A stretch of DNA of 64,000 nucleotides from Nocardia yamanashiensis NBRC 100130 (GCF_001613325.1 NZ_BDCD01000032.1:51830-115829), one strand, 5' to 3'; positions 25,943 to 35,153 are shown, numbered from the stretch's first letter. Notes: generated by a model not told the origin, from the letters alone. Numbers and translations are program-made.

Positions 25943-27672
25943 CACGCGGTCCTTTCCAGAGCGACGGGAGCTTCCGGGCGATCGGCCGTGCGGTGTCCCA
26001 CCGGGACCGCCGCCAGCAGCTCGCGGGTGTATTCGTGCTTGGGATTCTCGAAAAGCTCGGCGGTGGGTGCGGTTTCGACAATCTGTCCCTGCCGCATCAC
26101 CGCCACCCGGTCGGCCAGGCGGCGCACCACGGCGAGATCGTGCGAAATGAACAGGTAGGCCAGATTCCGCTCCGCCCGCAGGCGTTCCAGCAGCTCCAGA
26201 ATCTGCGCCTGCACCGAGACATCCAGCGCCGACACCGGTTCGTCCAGCACCAGCAGATCCGGATGCAGCGCCAGCGCCCGCGCGATCGCCACCCGCTGCC
26301 GCTGCCCGCCCGACAGTTCGGCGGGCCGCCGGTCGGCGTACTCCTTCGGCAGCGCCACCTGCTCCAGCAGTTCGGCAACGGTGTCGCGGCGGCTCGCGCG
26401 ATTACCGATCCCGAAAGCCTGCAACGGTTCCGCCACGATCCGCCCGATGGTCAGCTTCGGATTCAGCGACACATACGGGTTCTGATAAACCACCTGAATC
26501 CGCCGCCGCAATTCCCGCAGCTTCAACCCGCGCAGCGCGGTGATATCCACCCCATCGAAGGTGATGGTCCCCGCATCGGCCGCCGCCAGCCGCGCGACGA
26601 TCCGCGCGGTGGTCGACTTCCCGGACCCGGATTCGCCCACCACGGCCAGGGTTTCGCCCCGCCCGACCTCCAGCGCGACATCATCCACCGCCGTGAGCGT
26701 GAAGTCCCGGCTGATCCGGAACGACTTGCGCAGGCCGGTGGCGACCAGCAGCGGTTTCCGCGCGGCTTCGTCCCGTACGGCTGTGGGCTGAGCGGCCCCG
26801 GCTATCGGGTCGACGTGCTCTCGGCCGAACTCCGCCACCCGCCCGCCACTCGCGGACTCGGCGGAATTCCCAGCCGCGTTCAGCGCTCCCAGCCCGGGAG
26901 CGGCCGCGATCAACCGGCGGGTGTACTCGTGCTGCGGATCGGCGAGCAGGGTTGCGGCGGGGCCGGTTTCGACGATCTGGCCCTGCTTCATCACCACGAT
27001 GCGGTCGGCGCGTTCGGCGGCCACCGCGAGGTCATGGGTGATGAGCAGGACCGCGGTGCCGGATTCGGCGGTGCGGCGGGCCAGGTGGTCGAGAATGCGG
27101 CGCTGGACGGTGACGTCGAGGGCGCTGGTGGGTTCGTCGGCGATGACGAGTTCGGGTGTGCAGGCCAGGGCGATGCCGATGAGGACGCGCTGGCGCTGGC
27201 CGCCGGAGAGGTCCTGGGGGTATTGGCGGGCGCGCAGTTCGGGGCGGTCGAGACCCGCTTCCTCCAGGATGCGGACGGCTTCGGCGGCGGCGGTGCGCTT
27301 GCCGGCGCGGCCGTGGATACGCAGCACCTCGGCCACCTGGTCGCCGATGCGCAGCACCGGGTTGAGGGAGGTGCCCGGGTCCTGCGGGACCAAGCCGATG
27401 CGGGCACCGCGCAGGGTTTGCAGCGTCCGCTGAGTGGCGCGGTCGATGCGGTCACCCGCGAAGGTGATCTCGCCGCCGGTGACCACGCCGCCGTTCAGCA
27501 GGCCGATCACCGCGTGCGCGAGCGTGGACTTGCCCGAACCGGATTCGCCCACCAGCGCGACGGTCTCGCCGCGTTCGACATGCAGATCGACGCCGGCCAC
27601 CGCGGCGGTGACCCCGGTGCTGCCCCGGTATTCGACGTGCAGCCCTTCGACTTTCAGCAGCGGTTCGGTCAT
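25942..27672 (-). CDS. fused dipeptide/oligopeptide-type ABC ATPase (DppD-DppF)
   Basis: Two ATPase domains in one chain (576 aa). Domain 1 (residues about 1-265) has Walker A LVGESGSGKSTLAHAV, signature LSGGQRQRVLIGIALA and Walker B LVIADEPTSALD. Domain 2 (about 310-560) has VVGESGSGKSTTARIV, LSGGQRQRVAIARALA and LLVLDEPVSALD. Both carry the oligopeptide-binding C-terminal extension (DPQHEYTRRLIAA; NPKHEYTRELLAA). It powers the DppB/DppC permeases encoded just upstream. The open frame extends upstream, but the real ATG is 27672 (MTEPLLKVEGLHVEY), overlapping the DppC stop by 4 bp. Confidence 0.93.
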   Translation of the reverse strand: MTEPLLKVEGLHVEYRGSTGVTAAVAGVDLHVERGETVALVGESGSGKSTLAHAVIGLLNGGVVTGGEITFAGDRIDRATQRTLQTLRGARIGLVPQDPGTSLNPVLRIGDQVAEVLRIHGRAGKRTAAAEAVRILEEAGLDRPELRARQYPQDLSGGQRQRVLIGIALACTPELVIADEPTSALDVTVQRRILDHLARRTAESGTAVLLITHDLAVAAERADRIVVMKQGQIVETGPAATLLADPQHEYTRRLIAAAPGLGALNAAGNSAESASGGRVAEFGREHVDPIAGAAQPTAVRDEAARKPLLVATGLRKSFRISRDFTLTAVDDVALEVGRGETLAVVGESGSGKSTTARIVARLAAADAGTITFDGVDITALRGLKLRELRRRIQVVYQNPYVSLNPKLTIGRIVAEPLQAFGIGNRASRRDTVAELLEQVALPKEYADRRPAELSGGQRQRVAIARALALHPDLLVLDEPVSALDVSVQAQILELLERLRAERNLAYLFISHDLAVVRRLADRVAVMRQGQIVETAPTAELFENPKHEYTRELLAAVPVGHRTADRPEAPVALERTA

Positions 27673-28538
27673 CGCGCGTTGTCCTTGTGCAGAGCGCGGG
27701 CGATGCGCTGGGTGGACAGCACCAGGGCGACGATCACGAGGCCCGGCAGGGTGGTGAGCCACCAGGCGGTGGCGAGATAGTTGCGCCCCTCGGAGATGAG
27801 CGTCCCCCACTCCGGGGTGGGCGGGACCGCGCCGTAGCCGAGGAAGCTCAGCGAGGCGACGGCCAGCACCGAGACGCCGAAGTCGACGGTGGCCAGTGCG
27901 GCGACCGGTCCGTACGCATTGCGGAGCACGTGCCGGAACAGCACGGTGTGCCAGCGCACGCCCGCGGCGAAAGCGGCCTCCACGTAGGGCGCGCTCCGCA
28001 CCCGCAACACCTCGGACCGCATCACCCGCGCGAACCGCGCGATCAGCGAAACGCCCACGGCGATGGCCACATTGCGCGTCCCGAGCCCCAGCACCGTGAT
28101 CAGCGCCAGTGAGGTCAGCAGTTCCGGAATCGACAGCAGTACATCGATCACCCGGCTGATGGCGGTGTCGACGATCCCGCCCGCCATCCCGGCGACCAGC
28201 CCGATCAGACTGCCCACCACGAGCCCCAGCAGCACCGCGAACACCGTCGCGGTCAGCGACAGCGCCGCCCCGTGCACGATGCGCGTGTACAGATCCCGCC
28301 CGAGATTGTCCGTCCCGAACCAATGTTCACCGCTCGGCCCCCGCAGCTTCTGCGCGGGCACCCCGGCCAGCGGATCCCGTCCCGCGAACACCGACGGCAC
28401 CAGCGCCCACCCGAGCACCAGCAGCACGACCAGCCCGGCCGCCGCCAACCCCAGATTCGCGCGCACCCAGCGCACCGCCTGCCGTACCGGAACCACCGGC
28501 AGCGCAGGCGATTCAGGCAGCGCGACCGCGTCAGCCAC
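27669..28538 (-). CDS. DppC-type ABC transporter permease
   Basis: Membrane permease (289 aa) with about six helices and the OppC-like N-terminal segment (residues about 20-75, including HWFGTDNLGRDLYTRIVHGA). The EAA coupling region is AAFAAGVRWHTVLFRHVLRNAYGPVAALATVDFG. It pairs with the DppB permease to form the channel. The GTG at 28538 overlaps the preceding small gene by 8 bp and its stop overlaps the ATPase start by 4 bp. Confidence 0.92.
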   Translation of the reverse strand: MADAVALPESPALPVVPVRQAVRWVRANLGLAAAGLVVLLVLGWALVPSVFAGRDPLAGVPAQKLRGPSGEHWFGTDNLGRDLYTRIVHGAALSLTATVFAVLLGLVVGSLIGLVAGMAGGIVDTAISRVIDVLLSIPELLTSLALITVLGLGTRNVAIAVGVSLIARFARVMRSEVLRVRSAPYVEAAFAAGVRWHTVLFRHVLRNAYGPVAALATVDFGVSVLAVASLSFLGYGAVPPTPEWGTLISEGRNYLATAWWLTTLPGLVIVALVLSTQRIARALHKDNAR

Positions 28539-28818
28539 GACTCACCCCGGCGACCGCGTCCGCGGCGTCCTCGTCACTCCAGCACGCTTTCAGCTGGATT
28601 CCCCGCGGTGCGCCGGGGATCTCCGACGGGGAGATCTCCGACGGAGGAGGCGTGGCGGGAGACGCCGCCACCCGCGCGGTTTCGTCCGGCTCGGCATTCC
28701 ACAGCGCCAGCCCGGGGTCGACCAGCGTGTGCGACAGCAGCAGGGTGCGCGAGCGCGGGCCCGAGGTGCGCAGGGTGGCGCGCAGGCCGCGCAGGAAGCG
28801 GTGGGTGAGGTCAGGCAT
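28531..28818 (-). CDS. small unknown protein encoded between the DppB and DppC permeases
   Basis: A 95-aa ORF (MPDLTHRFLRGLRATLRTS...) with no family I recognise. The N-terminal third is basic and possibly amphipathic, the middle is Pro/Ser-rich (ASPATPPPSEISPSEIPGAP), and the end is acidic (WSDEDAADAV). There is no signal peptide or membrane helix. It overlaps the dppB stop by 8 bp and the dppC start by 8 bp, so it fills the gap exactly and is likely translated by coupling. The frame is open further upstream, but ATG 28818 fits the overlap best. The function could be assembly or regulation of the transporter, or the ORF may be a degraded spacer. Confidence 0.6.
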   Translation of the reverse strand: MPDLTHRFLRGLRATLRTSGPRSRTLLLSHTLVDPGLALWNAEPDETARVAASPATPPPSEISPSEIPGAPRGIQLKACWSDEDAADAVAGVSRG

Positions 28819-29773
28819 GGGCGCGCTCCTTGGTCGAGACGCTGTGGGCGACACGGGGATCGAGCAGGGGGAGGACCAGATCGACGAAGAGGGTCACGGT
28901 CACGAAGGCGAGGGCGGCGAAGGTGACGACGCCCTGGACGATCGGAATGTCCTGGTGCAGCACGGCTTCCTGGGTGAGCCGACCGATGCCGTTGCGGGAG
29001 AACACCGTCTCCACCACCACGGAACCGGCCAGCACGGTGCCGACCCAGAGCCCGGAAACCGTCAGCGCCGCACCGGAAGCCGGGCGCAGGACGTGCCGCA
29101 GCTGCACCCACCAGCGGGACGCGCCCTTGGCGAAGGCGACCTCCACGAACGGCTGCCGCCAGGTGGTGATCAAGCTGGAGTACAGCACCTGCGCGATGAC
29201 CGCGCCGACCGGGATCGCCAGGGTGACGGCGGGCAGCAGGGTGGCGGTGAAGCCGCTGCCGCCGAACGCGGGCACCAGGCGCAATCGGAACGAGAAGACC
29301 TGCAGCAGCAGCAATCCCACCCAGAACGTGGGCGCCGACGCGCCCAGCGGCGGCAGCGAGGTGAGCAGACCGCGCAGCCAGCCGCGTTCGGTGTAGGCGG
29401 CGGCCACCGCCAGCGCCGTGCCGCCGGTCAGCGCGAACAGCATGGCGAGCGAGGCCAGCGCCAGGGTGGTGGGCAGCGCGTCGCCGAGCGCCCCGGTGAC
29501 CGATTGCCCGGTGCCGATGGAATGCCCGAGGTCGCCGCGCACCGCGTGCGTGAGCGCCGTCCAATACTGCTGCACCAGTGGCTGATCCAGCCCGTACCGC
29601 GCCCGCATCTCGGCGATGGCGGCGGCATCGACCCGCGTCCCGGTGGTGGCGTCACCGGCCGCGATCTCCACCGGATCGGCGGGCAGCAGGTAGAGGACCA
29701 CGAAGGACAGCGTGAACGCCGCCCACAGCACGCCGACCGCTTGCGCCACCCGTCCGATCACATACCGCCGCAT
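28811..29773 (-). CDS. DppB-type ABC transporter permease
   Basis: Membrane permease (320 aa) of the dipeptide/oligopeptide/nickel importer family: N-terminal helix RRYVIGRVAQAVGVLWAAF, extracytoplasmic loop MRARYGLDQPLVQQYWTALTHAVRGDLGHSI, and coupling region EVAFAKGASRWWVQLRHVLRPASGAALTVSG. It has about six helices. It starts 4 bp after the stop of the binding-protein gene and overlaps the next small ORF by 8 bp, so it is co-translated with the rest of the importer. Confidence 0.93.
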   Translation of the reverse strand: MRRYVIGRVAQAVGVLWAAFTLSFVVLYLLPADPVEIAAGDATTGTRVDAAAIAEMRARYGLDQPLVQQYWTALTHAVRGDLGHSIGTGQSVTGALGDALPTTLALASLAMLFALTGGTALAVAAAYTERGWLRGLLTSLPPLGASAPTFWVGLLLLQVFSFRLRLVPAFGGSGFTATLLPAVTLAIPVGAVIAQVLYSSLITTWRQPFVEVAFAKGASRWWVQLRHVLRPASGAALTVSGLWVGTVLAGSVVVETVFSRNGIGRLTQEAVLHQDIPIVQGVVTFAALAFVTVTLFVDLVLPLLDPRVAHSVSTKERAHA

Positions 29774-29777
29774 GGGT

Positions 29778-31418
29778 TTACCGCTTCAGCCAGGTGTCGT
29801 GGAAGACCAGGCGGGCGGAGGCGTCGAACTTCACGCCCGCCGCGGCCGGCGCGACGCCGATGGCCTGCGACAGTTCCAGGGTGGGGATCAGCAGGCCCTC
29901 ATCGAGCACCACGCGCTGCGCCTCGCCGAGGATCTTGCTGCGGGCGGCGGCATCGGTGGTCGAAAGCTGTTGCGCCAGCAGCGTATCGATCTGCCCGGCC
30001 GTGGGACGGACATTCAGGTTGCGCTGGTTGAAGGCGAAGGAGTTGCGCAAGATATCGCCGTCGGCGCGGCTCAGATTGCCGTAGGTGGAGTCGAAGTCCT
30101 TGTTGTTCTGCCGTGTCGTCCACTCCGCCACCGACACCGGCTCCAGCTTCAATTCCACGCCGACGGCGCGCAGCTGCTGCTGGGCGAGTTCCAGAATCGC
30201 CTGGTTGGCGGCGAATACGGGTGCGAACACCACGCCGAAGGACAGGCGCTGGCCGTCCTTGACCCGAATCCCGTCGGACCCGGGCGTCCAGCCCGCCTGA
30301 TCCAGCACCTGCTTGGACGCCGCCTGGTCGAACTTCACCCGCGCCGACAGATCCAGGTAGCCGGGCGTCCGCGAGGCCAGCGCGCTGGTGGCGGCCTTGA
30401 ACTGCGGACCCAGCACGGTGTCCACCAGTTCCTTGCGGTTGAGGGCGGTTATCAGCGCCGACCGCACCGCCGGATCGCGCAGCGCGCCGCGAGACACATT
30501 GGGCTGCAAGCCGAACGGAATACCCGGGTTGGAGGTGAACTGCACTCGCCCGCCGGATGCCTCGATCTGCGCGACGTCCTGCGGCAGCGCGTCACTGATG
30601 GCGTCCAGCTGCCCGGAGGACAGCGAACCGGTGCGCACGCCCGCCTCCGGCACCACCGTGAAGACGATCTTGTCGAGGTAGGCGTCACCCCGGTGATCCT
30701 GCAATGCGGATCCCCAGTTGTACCCGGCGCGCTTCACCAGCGTGGCCGAGGCGTTCTGCTTGTACTCCGCGTAGGTGAACGGGCCGGTGCCGATATTGCT
30801 CCCCAGGCACCGTTCGTCGGCGGACTTGGCCACCGTCGCCTCGGACTGGATACCCAGCTGCGGCGTCGAAGTGGCCTGCAGGAACTGCGCGTTCGGCTCC
30901 GAGAAGTCCACCTTCAAGGTGCGGGCGTCGAGCACCGTCCCGCCGGCGTAACCGGCCAGGTAGCCGGAGGCCAGCGGCGCCTTCACCCCGCCGATGGCCA
31001 CCACGGAGTCGAAGTTCTTCTTCACCACTTCGGGCGTCAGCGGCGTGCCGTCGCTGAAGGTGACGCCTTCCTTCAACCGGAAGGTGAAGGTCCTGGCGTC
31101 CTGGCTGACCGTCCACTGATCGGCCAGCCACGGCCGCAGCTCCCCGGAGTCGGGGTCCTGATCCAGCAGCGAATCCACGATCTGCCGGGTCACGTAGATG
31201 GTCTGATTGGTCTGCCCCTGCACCGGATCCGAGCAGGTCGGGGCGACCGACAGGCCGTAGCGCAAGGTCCCGCCCGACTGCGGCGGACCGTCGGCGGCGG
31301 TGCTGCCGCCGTCCCCGCCACCGCAGGCGGCGACGGACAGGGTGGCGGCCAGGACGCCGGCGAGCGCGAGCGGACGCTTGCCGGCCGCCGCGGGGGACTT
31401 CGCCGTGGGGAACTTCAT
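29778..31418 (-). CDS. family 5 (peptide-type) ABC substrate-binding lipoprotein
   Basis: Exported lipoprotein of 546 aa with lipobox AATLSVAAC and a Gly/Asp spacer after it. The SBP_bac_5 fold is recognisable from GGTLRYGLSVAPTCSDPVQGQT, DQWTVSQDARTFTFRLKEGVTFSDGTPLTPEVVKKNFD and the C-terminal LNVRPTAGQIDTLLAQQ. It supplies substrate to the DppBC permeases directly downstream. Its ATG overlaps the LLM stop by 4 bp. Peptide-type binding proteins also bind other ligands, so the cargo need not be a peptide; a sulfur-containing peptide such as a glutathione or cysteine conjugate would fit the operon. Confidence 0.92.
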   Translation of the reverse strand: MKFPTAKSPAAAGKRPLALAGVLAATLSVAACGGGDGGSTAADGPPQSGGTLRYGLSVAPTCSDPVQGQTNQTIYVTRQIVDSLLDQDPDSGELRPWLADQWTVSQDARTFTFRLKEGVTFSDGTPLTPEVVKKNFDSVVAIGGVKAPLASGYLAGYAGGTVLDARTLKVDFSEPNAQFLQATSTPQLGIQSEATVAKSADERCLGSNIGTGPFTYAEYKQNASATLVKRAGYNWGSALQDHRGDAYLDKIVFTVVPEAGVRTGSLSSGQLDAISDALPQDVAQIEASGGRVQFTSNPGIPFGLQPNVSRGALRDPAVRSALITALNRKELVDTVLGPQFKAATSALASRTPGYLDLSARVKFDQAASKQVLDQAGWTPGSDGIRVKDGQRLSFGVVFAPVFAANQAILELAQQQLRAVGVELKLEPVSVAEWTTRQNNKDFDSTYGNLSRADGDILRNSFAFNQRNLNVRPTAGQIDTLLAQQLSTTDAAARSKILGEAQRVVLDEGLLIPTLELSQAIGVAPAAAGVKFDASARLVFHDTWLKR

Positions 31419-32485
31419 CGAATGACTCCGGAGGGGTAACGATCGGCTCCGAGCGGACGGCTCGGAATGCGCTGCCGTAGTTCGGCGGCGACTTCTGACT
31501 GGAAGAGTTCGAGGCTTTCGCGATGCTGTTTCTCGGTGCGGCCGTCACCATCGGCGCCCAGATGCACGACTTCGTGACCGAAGCGCTCGTGGTAGCGGGA
31601 CAGCTTGTCCAGCACCTGCTGGGGACTGCCGATGAGCGCGGAGGAGCGCTCGGCGAAATCCTCGACGCTGTCGAACACGATGGGCACGTTGAACTTCCGC
31701 GCCACCGCCTGCCGCGCCTCGAAGATCGGGCGGTAGGCGTTCAGCGCCTCCTGCGAGTCCCGGGTCACCAGGAACCCGGCGGTGCCCGCGCCCACCAGCG
31801 CCTCCGCCGGATCGTGCCCGTACTCGGCCCAGCGCTCGCGATAGTGGTCGATCAGCTCCGCGTACGGCTCGATCGGATTGGTGACATTGGCCGAGAACAG
31901 CGGGTCACCGTGCTGCGCCGCGTAATCCGCCGATTCCCGGCTGGTGGCGCTGCCGTGCCAGATGCGCAGCCGCGGCTGCAGCGGCCGGGGCAGCGCTTTG
32001 GCCTCGGTGAGCGACGGCCGGAACCGCCCTTCCCAGGTGACGCTGTCGCTGTCCCACAGCTTCCGGAACAGCTCGTAGCCTTCGCGATTGCGGTCCCACT
32101 GATCGTCGGTGGTGACATGGAACAGCTGGGCCTGCGCCGCGCCGTTGCCCTTGCCGATAATGATCTCCAGCCGCCCGTCGGACAGATTGTCCAGCGTCGA
32201 GTAGTCCTCGAAGGCGCGCACCGGATCCAGCAGGCTCAAGGTGGTGACGCCGGTGAACAGGGCGATGCGCGAGGTGACGGCGGCGATATGGCTGAGCACC
32301 ACCGGCGGCGCGGCCGAGATGAACGGATCCTCGTGCCGCTCGCCCACCGCGAAGCCGTCGTAACCGAGTTCTTCGGCGGTCCTGGCGCTCTCCACCACCC
32401 GGCGCAGGCGCTGCCGGGGCGATTCGGTGGCTCCGGTGATCGGGTCCGGTACGTGCGTGATCAGGGTCAGCAGTAGGAATTTCAC
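31415..32485 (-). CDS. LLM-class flavin-dependent monooxygenase
   Basis: Luciferase-like protein of 356 aa: MKFLLLTLITHVPDPITGATESPRQRLRRV, YDGFAVGERHEDPFISAAPPVVLSHIAAVTSRIALFTGVTTLSLLDPVRAFEDYSTLDNLSDGRLEIIIGKG (shown here in pieces of one conserved N-terminal block), and RLRIWHGSATSRESADYAAQHGDPLFSAN. It is the first of the four LLM genes in transcription order, lying between the amino-acid-type and peptide-type importers. It begins 2 bp after the binding-protein stop and overlaps the next gene by 4 bp. Substrate unknown. Confidence 0.9.
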   Translation of the reverse strand: MKFLLLTLITHVPDPITGATESPRQRLRRVVESARTAEELGYDGFAVGERHEDPFISAAPPVVLSHIAAVTSRIALFTGVTTLSLLDPVRAFEDYSTLDNLSDGRLEIIIGKGNGAAQAQLFHVTTDDQWDRNREGYELFRKLWDSDSVTWEGRFRPSLTEAKALPRPLQPRLRIWHGSATSRESADYAAQHGDPLFSANVTNPIEPYAELIDHYRERWAEYGHDPAEALVGAGTAGFLVTRDSQEALNAYRPIFEARQAVARKFNVPIVFDSVEDFAERSSALIGSPQQVLDKLSRYHERFGHEVVHLGADGDGRTEKQHRESLELFQSEVAAELRQRIPSRPLGADRYPSGVIR

Positions 32486-32487
32486 GC

Positions 32488-33468
32488 TCAGCCCTTCTTC
32501 TTCGGGAGACCGGGCGGGTTGATGCGCGATTCCTTCACGGTCTCGCTGCCCAGTCCCCAGCGGTCGATGACCTTCTGGTAAATGCCGTTGTCGATGGCGT
32601 ACTGCACGGCCTGCTGGACCGCCTTGATCAGGCCGTTGTCCTTGCGGGTCAGCACTCCGATCTCGGCTTGCAGGGCATCACCCGCACCGGAGAAGGTGGC
32701 GACCACCTTGGTCTGGCCCGCCGTGGCGGAGTGATAGCGCGCCGACGGGTTCGGGCCGAGGTAACCGTCCAGGCGGCCCGAGGACAAGGCCAGGTAGTAG
32801 TCGGTCACCTGCTGGTAGTAGGCGATGTCGATCTTGGGCAGGCCCTCGGCCACATTGGCGTCGTTCCAGGCCACCAGCAGCTGTTCCTGATTGGTGCCGG
32901 AGCCGACGCCGATCTTCCTGCCCGCCAGCGACTTCCGGTCGCTGTAGGTCCAGGAGGCGTCCTTGGGCACTTCCAGCGCCACGGTGTCCTGCCGGTAGGT
33001 GGCGAAGTCGTACTTCTCCTTGCGCTCCTCGGTGACCGTCACATTGGAGATGAAGGCGTCCACCTCGCCGGAATCGACCTTCACGAAGTTCTGCGCCCAG
33101 TCCGCCACGCGCGCATCCAGTTTCAAGCCCAGGATGTCGGCGATGACGGTGGCGAAATCGATCTCGGAACCGACCACGGTGCGATCGTCGGTGGCGTAGA
33201 AGCGCAGCGGCGGCGCGGCGCCGGCGGGGCCGGTCACGAGCAGCGAGCCGCGATCGCGAATGGCCTGCGGCACCTGCGCGGCAATGGCATCGACCTTGGT
33301 GGCGTGCACGCGGCCGGTCTGCTCCGGCGACAGGTCGTAGGTGATGCCGTTCGCGGTCCGGGTCTGCTCGTCACCGCCGTCGCCATTGCCGCAGGCGCCG
33401 GTGAGCAGGCTCAGCGCGGTGAGCGCGGCCAGTGCGGTGACCCGCCTGCGACGACTGGTCAGGGACAT
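32488..33468 (-). CDS. family 3 (amino-acid-type) ABC substrate-binding lipoprotein
   Basis: Exported lipoprotein of 326 aa with lipobox LSLLTGAC. The periplasmic-binding type 3 fold is visible: GSEIDFATVIADILGLKLDARVADWAQNFVKVDSGEVDAFISNVTVTEERKEKYDF is split by the usual hinge, and the end has YAIDNGIYQKVIDRWGLG. Family 3 proteins bind polar amino acids, cystine, or sulfur amino-acid analogues. ATG 33468 (MSLTSRRRR) is preferred over GTG 33483 because GAGGAA precedes it. It is 33 bp after the ATPase stop and 2 bp before the LLM gene. Confidence 0.91.
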   Translation of the reverse strand: MSLTSRRRRVTALAALTALSLLTGACGNGDGGDEQTRTANGITYDLSPEQTGRVHATKVDAIAAQVPQAIRDRGSLLVTGPAGAAPPLRFYATDDRTVVGSEIDFATVIADILGLKLDARVADWAQNFVKVDSGEVDAFISNVTVTEERKEKYDFATYRQDTVALEVPKDASWTYSDRKSLAGRKIGVGSGTNQEQLLVAWNDANVAEGLPKIDIAYYQQVTDYYLALSSGRLDGYLGPNPSARYHSATAGQTKVVATFSGAGDALQAEIGVLTRKDNGLIKAVQQAVQYAIDNGIYQKVIDRWGLGSETVKESRINPPGLPKKKG

Positions 33469-33501
33469 GAAACGGTTCCTCACTTGTTCGGGCGGACGGG
33501 C

Positions 33502-34266
33502 TCAGAGCGCGTGCGCGAGAAAGGCTTTGGTGCGCTCGTGCGCCGGGGCGTCGAAGACCTGCGCGGGCGGGCCCGCCTCGACGACGCGGCCCGCGTCCAG
33601 CAGCACCACGGTGTCGGCGACCTCGCGGGCGAAACCCAGTTCGTGGGTGACGATCACCAGGGTGGAACCGGCCTGCGCCAGATCGCGGATGACGTCGAGG
33701 ACCTCGCCGACCAGTTCGGGGTCGAGGGCGGAGGTGGGTTCGTCGAACAGCACCACCTCCGGCCTCAGGGCGAGCGCCCGCGCGATGGCGACGCGCTGCT
33801 GCTGACCGCCGGACAGGCGCTTGGGATACTCATCGGCCTTGTCCGCCAAACCGACTCGCGCCAGCAGTTCCCGGGCCTCGGCCCGCGCTTCGGCCTTGGG
33901 CCGGCCCTGCGACGCCACGGGCGCGAGCGCCACATTCTCCAGCGCGGTGAGATGCGGGAAGAGATTGAAGTTCTGGAAGACGAAGCCGATGCGCGAACGC
34001 TGCCGCAGGATCTCGCGCTCGGACAGTTCGTGCAGCTTGTCGCCCTTGCGGCGGTAGCCGACCAGTTCACCGGCCACCCGGATGGAACCGGCGTCCACCT
34101 TCTCCAGATGGTTGATGGTGCGCAGCAGCGTGGATTTGCCGGAACCGGACGGGCCGAGGATCACCGTCACCTCACCGGGCCGCACCGCCAGATCGATACC
34201 CGCCAGCACCTCGGTGCCGCCGAACGACTTGCGCACGCCGCGCAGCCGGATCGCGTACTCGCTCAT
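33502..34266 (-). CDS. amino-acid-type ABC transporter ATPase (GlnQ-like)
   Basis: ATPase of 254 aa for the polar-amino-acid importer formed with the neighbouring permease and binding protein. It has Walker A ILGPSGSGKSTLLRTINHLEK, signature LSGGQQQRVAIARALA, Walker B VVLFDEPTSALD and H-loop VTHELGFAREVADTVV. The GlnQ/TcyN-like pattern suits cystine or related ligands, though specificity lies in the binding protein. Its start overlaps the permease stop by 4 bp. Confidence 0.94.
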   Translation of the reverse strand: MSEYAIRLRGVRKSFGGTEVLAGIDLAVRPGEVTVILGPSGSGKSTLLRTINHLEKVDAGSIRVAGELVGYRRKGDKLHELSEREILRQRSRIGFVFQNFNLFPHLTALENVALAPVASQGRPKAEARAEARELLARVGLADKADEYPKRLSGGQQQRVAIARALALRPEVVLFDEPTSALDPELVGEVLDVIRDLAQAGSTLVIVTHELGFAREVADTVVLLDAGRVVEAGPPAQVFDAPAHERTKAFLAHAL

Positions 34267-35153
34267 CGCACGTGCCCCTTCGCGAAGTGCCGTTCGATGT
34301 AGTGCTGCACGATGCTCAGGGCGGTGGTGAGCACGATGTACCAGACCGTGGCGACCATGAGCAGCGGGACCACCCGGCCATTGCGGCCGAAGATCACCTG
34401 CACCTGGTAGAAGAGTTCGGCGATGGCCATGGTGGAGACGATGGAGGTGCCCTTGAACAGGGAGATCACCTCATTGGCGGCGTTCGGCAGGATGCCGCGC
34501 ATGGCCTGCGGGGCGATCACCGTGAAGAACTGCCGGCGCCAGGGCAGGCCCAGCGATTTCGCGGCCTCCCACTGCCCCTGATCCACCGAGATGATGCCCG
34601 CGCGGATGATCTCCGCCGAATACGCGGCCTGATGCAGCGCGAGGCCGATCACGGCGGCCGTGAAACCGCCTATGACGCCATTGGTTTCGAAGGTGACGAA
34701 CTCCGGGCCGAACGGAATGCCCAGCGACAACGTCTTGTACAGGTAGGCCAGGTTGAACCAGAACAGCAGCTGCACGATCAGCGGAATCGAGCGGAACGCC
34801 CAGATGTAGGTCCACGAAATGGCCTGCAGCACCGGGTTCTTCGACAGCCGGCCGATGGCCAGCCAGATCCCGATGAAGAAGCCCAGCAGAGTCCCCCACA
34901 CCGTCAGCTCGATGGTCACCTTCAGCGCGCTCAGCACCGACGCGGCGGTGATGTACTGCGCGAAGGTGGACCAGTCCCAGCCCGGATTGGTGATCAGGCC
35001 GTGCGCGAACTGCGCCACCAGCAGCAGGGCGATCCCGCCCGTCACCCACCGCCACGGATGGCGCTTGCGGGCCACGGTGAGGACGGCGTCGTCGTCCTCG
35101 GCCGCTTCCGCACGCTCGGGAGGTGCCGCCAGAATGCTCACCCGAACGACCAT
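34263..35153 (-). CDS. amino-acid-type ABC transporter permease
   Basis: Permease of the HisM/GlnP family (296 aa from ATG 35153). A long cytoplasmic N-terminus (VLTVARKRHPWRW) precedes about five helices, and the coupling motif is EAAKSLGLPWRRQFFTVIAPQAMRGILPNAANEVISLFKGTS. It is the first gene of the 13-gene operon running down to 21517. The start is uncertain: GTG 35177, ATG 35153 and GTG 35141 (MSILAAPPERAEA) are all in frame, and none has a clear ribosome site. Confidence 0.9.
   Translation of the reverse strand: MVVRVSILAAPPERAEAAEDDDAVLTVARKRHPWRWVTGGIALLLVAQFAHGLITNPGWDWSTFAQYITAASVLSALKVTIELTVWGTLLGFFIGIWLAIGRLSKNPVLQAISWTYIWAFRSIPLIVQLLFWFNLAYLYKTLSLGIPFGPEFVTFETNGVIGGFTAAVIGLALHQAAYSAEIIRAGIISVDQGQWEAAKSLGLPWRRQFFTVIAPQAMRGILPNAANEVISLFKGTSIVSTMAIAELFYQVQVIFGRNGRVVPLLMVATVWYIVLTTALSIVQHYIERHFAKGHVR

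Noticed and set aside
25942..28323. Very long minus-strand frame covering dppC and the ATPase
   Set aside because: Only the part from 27672 is the ATPase gene. The upstream portion is an out-of-frame reading of dppC.
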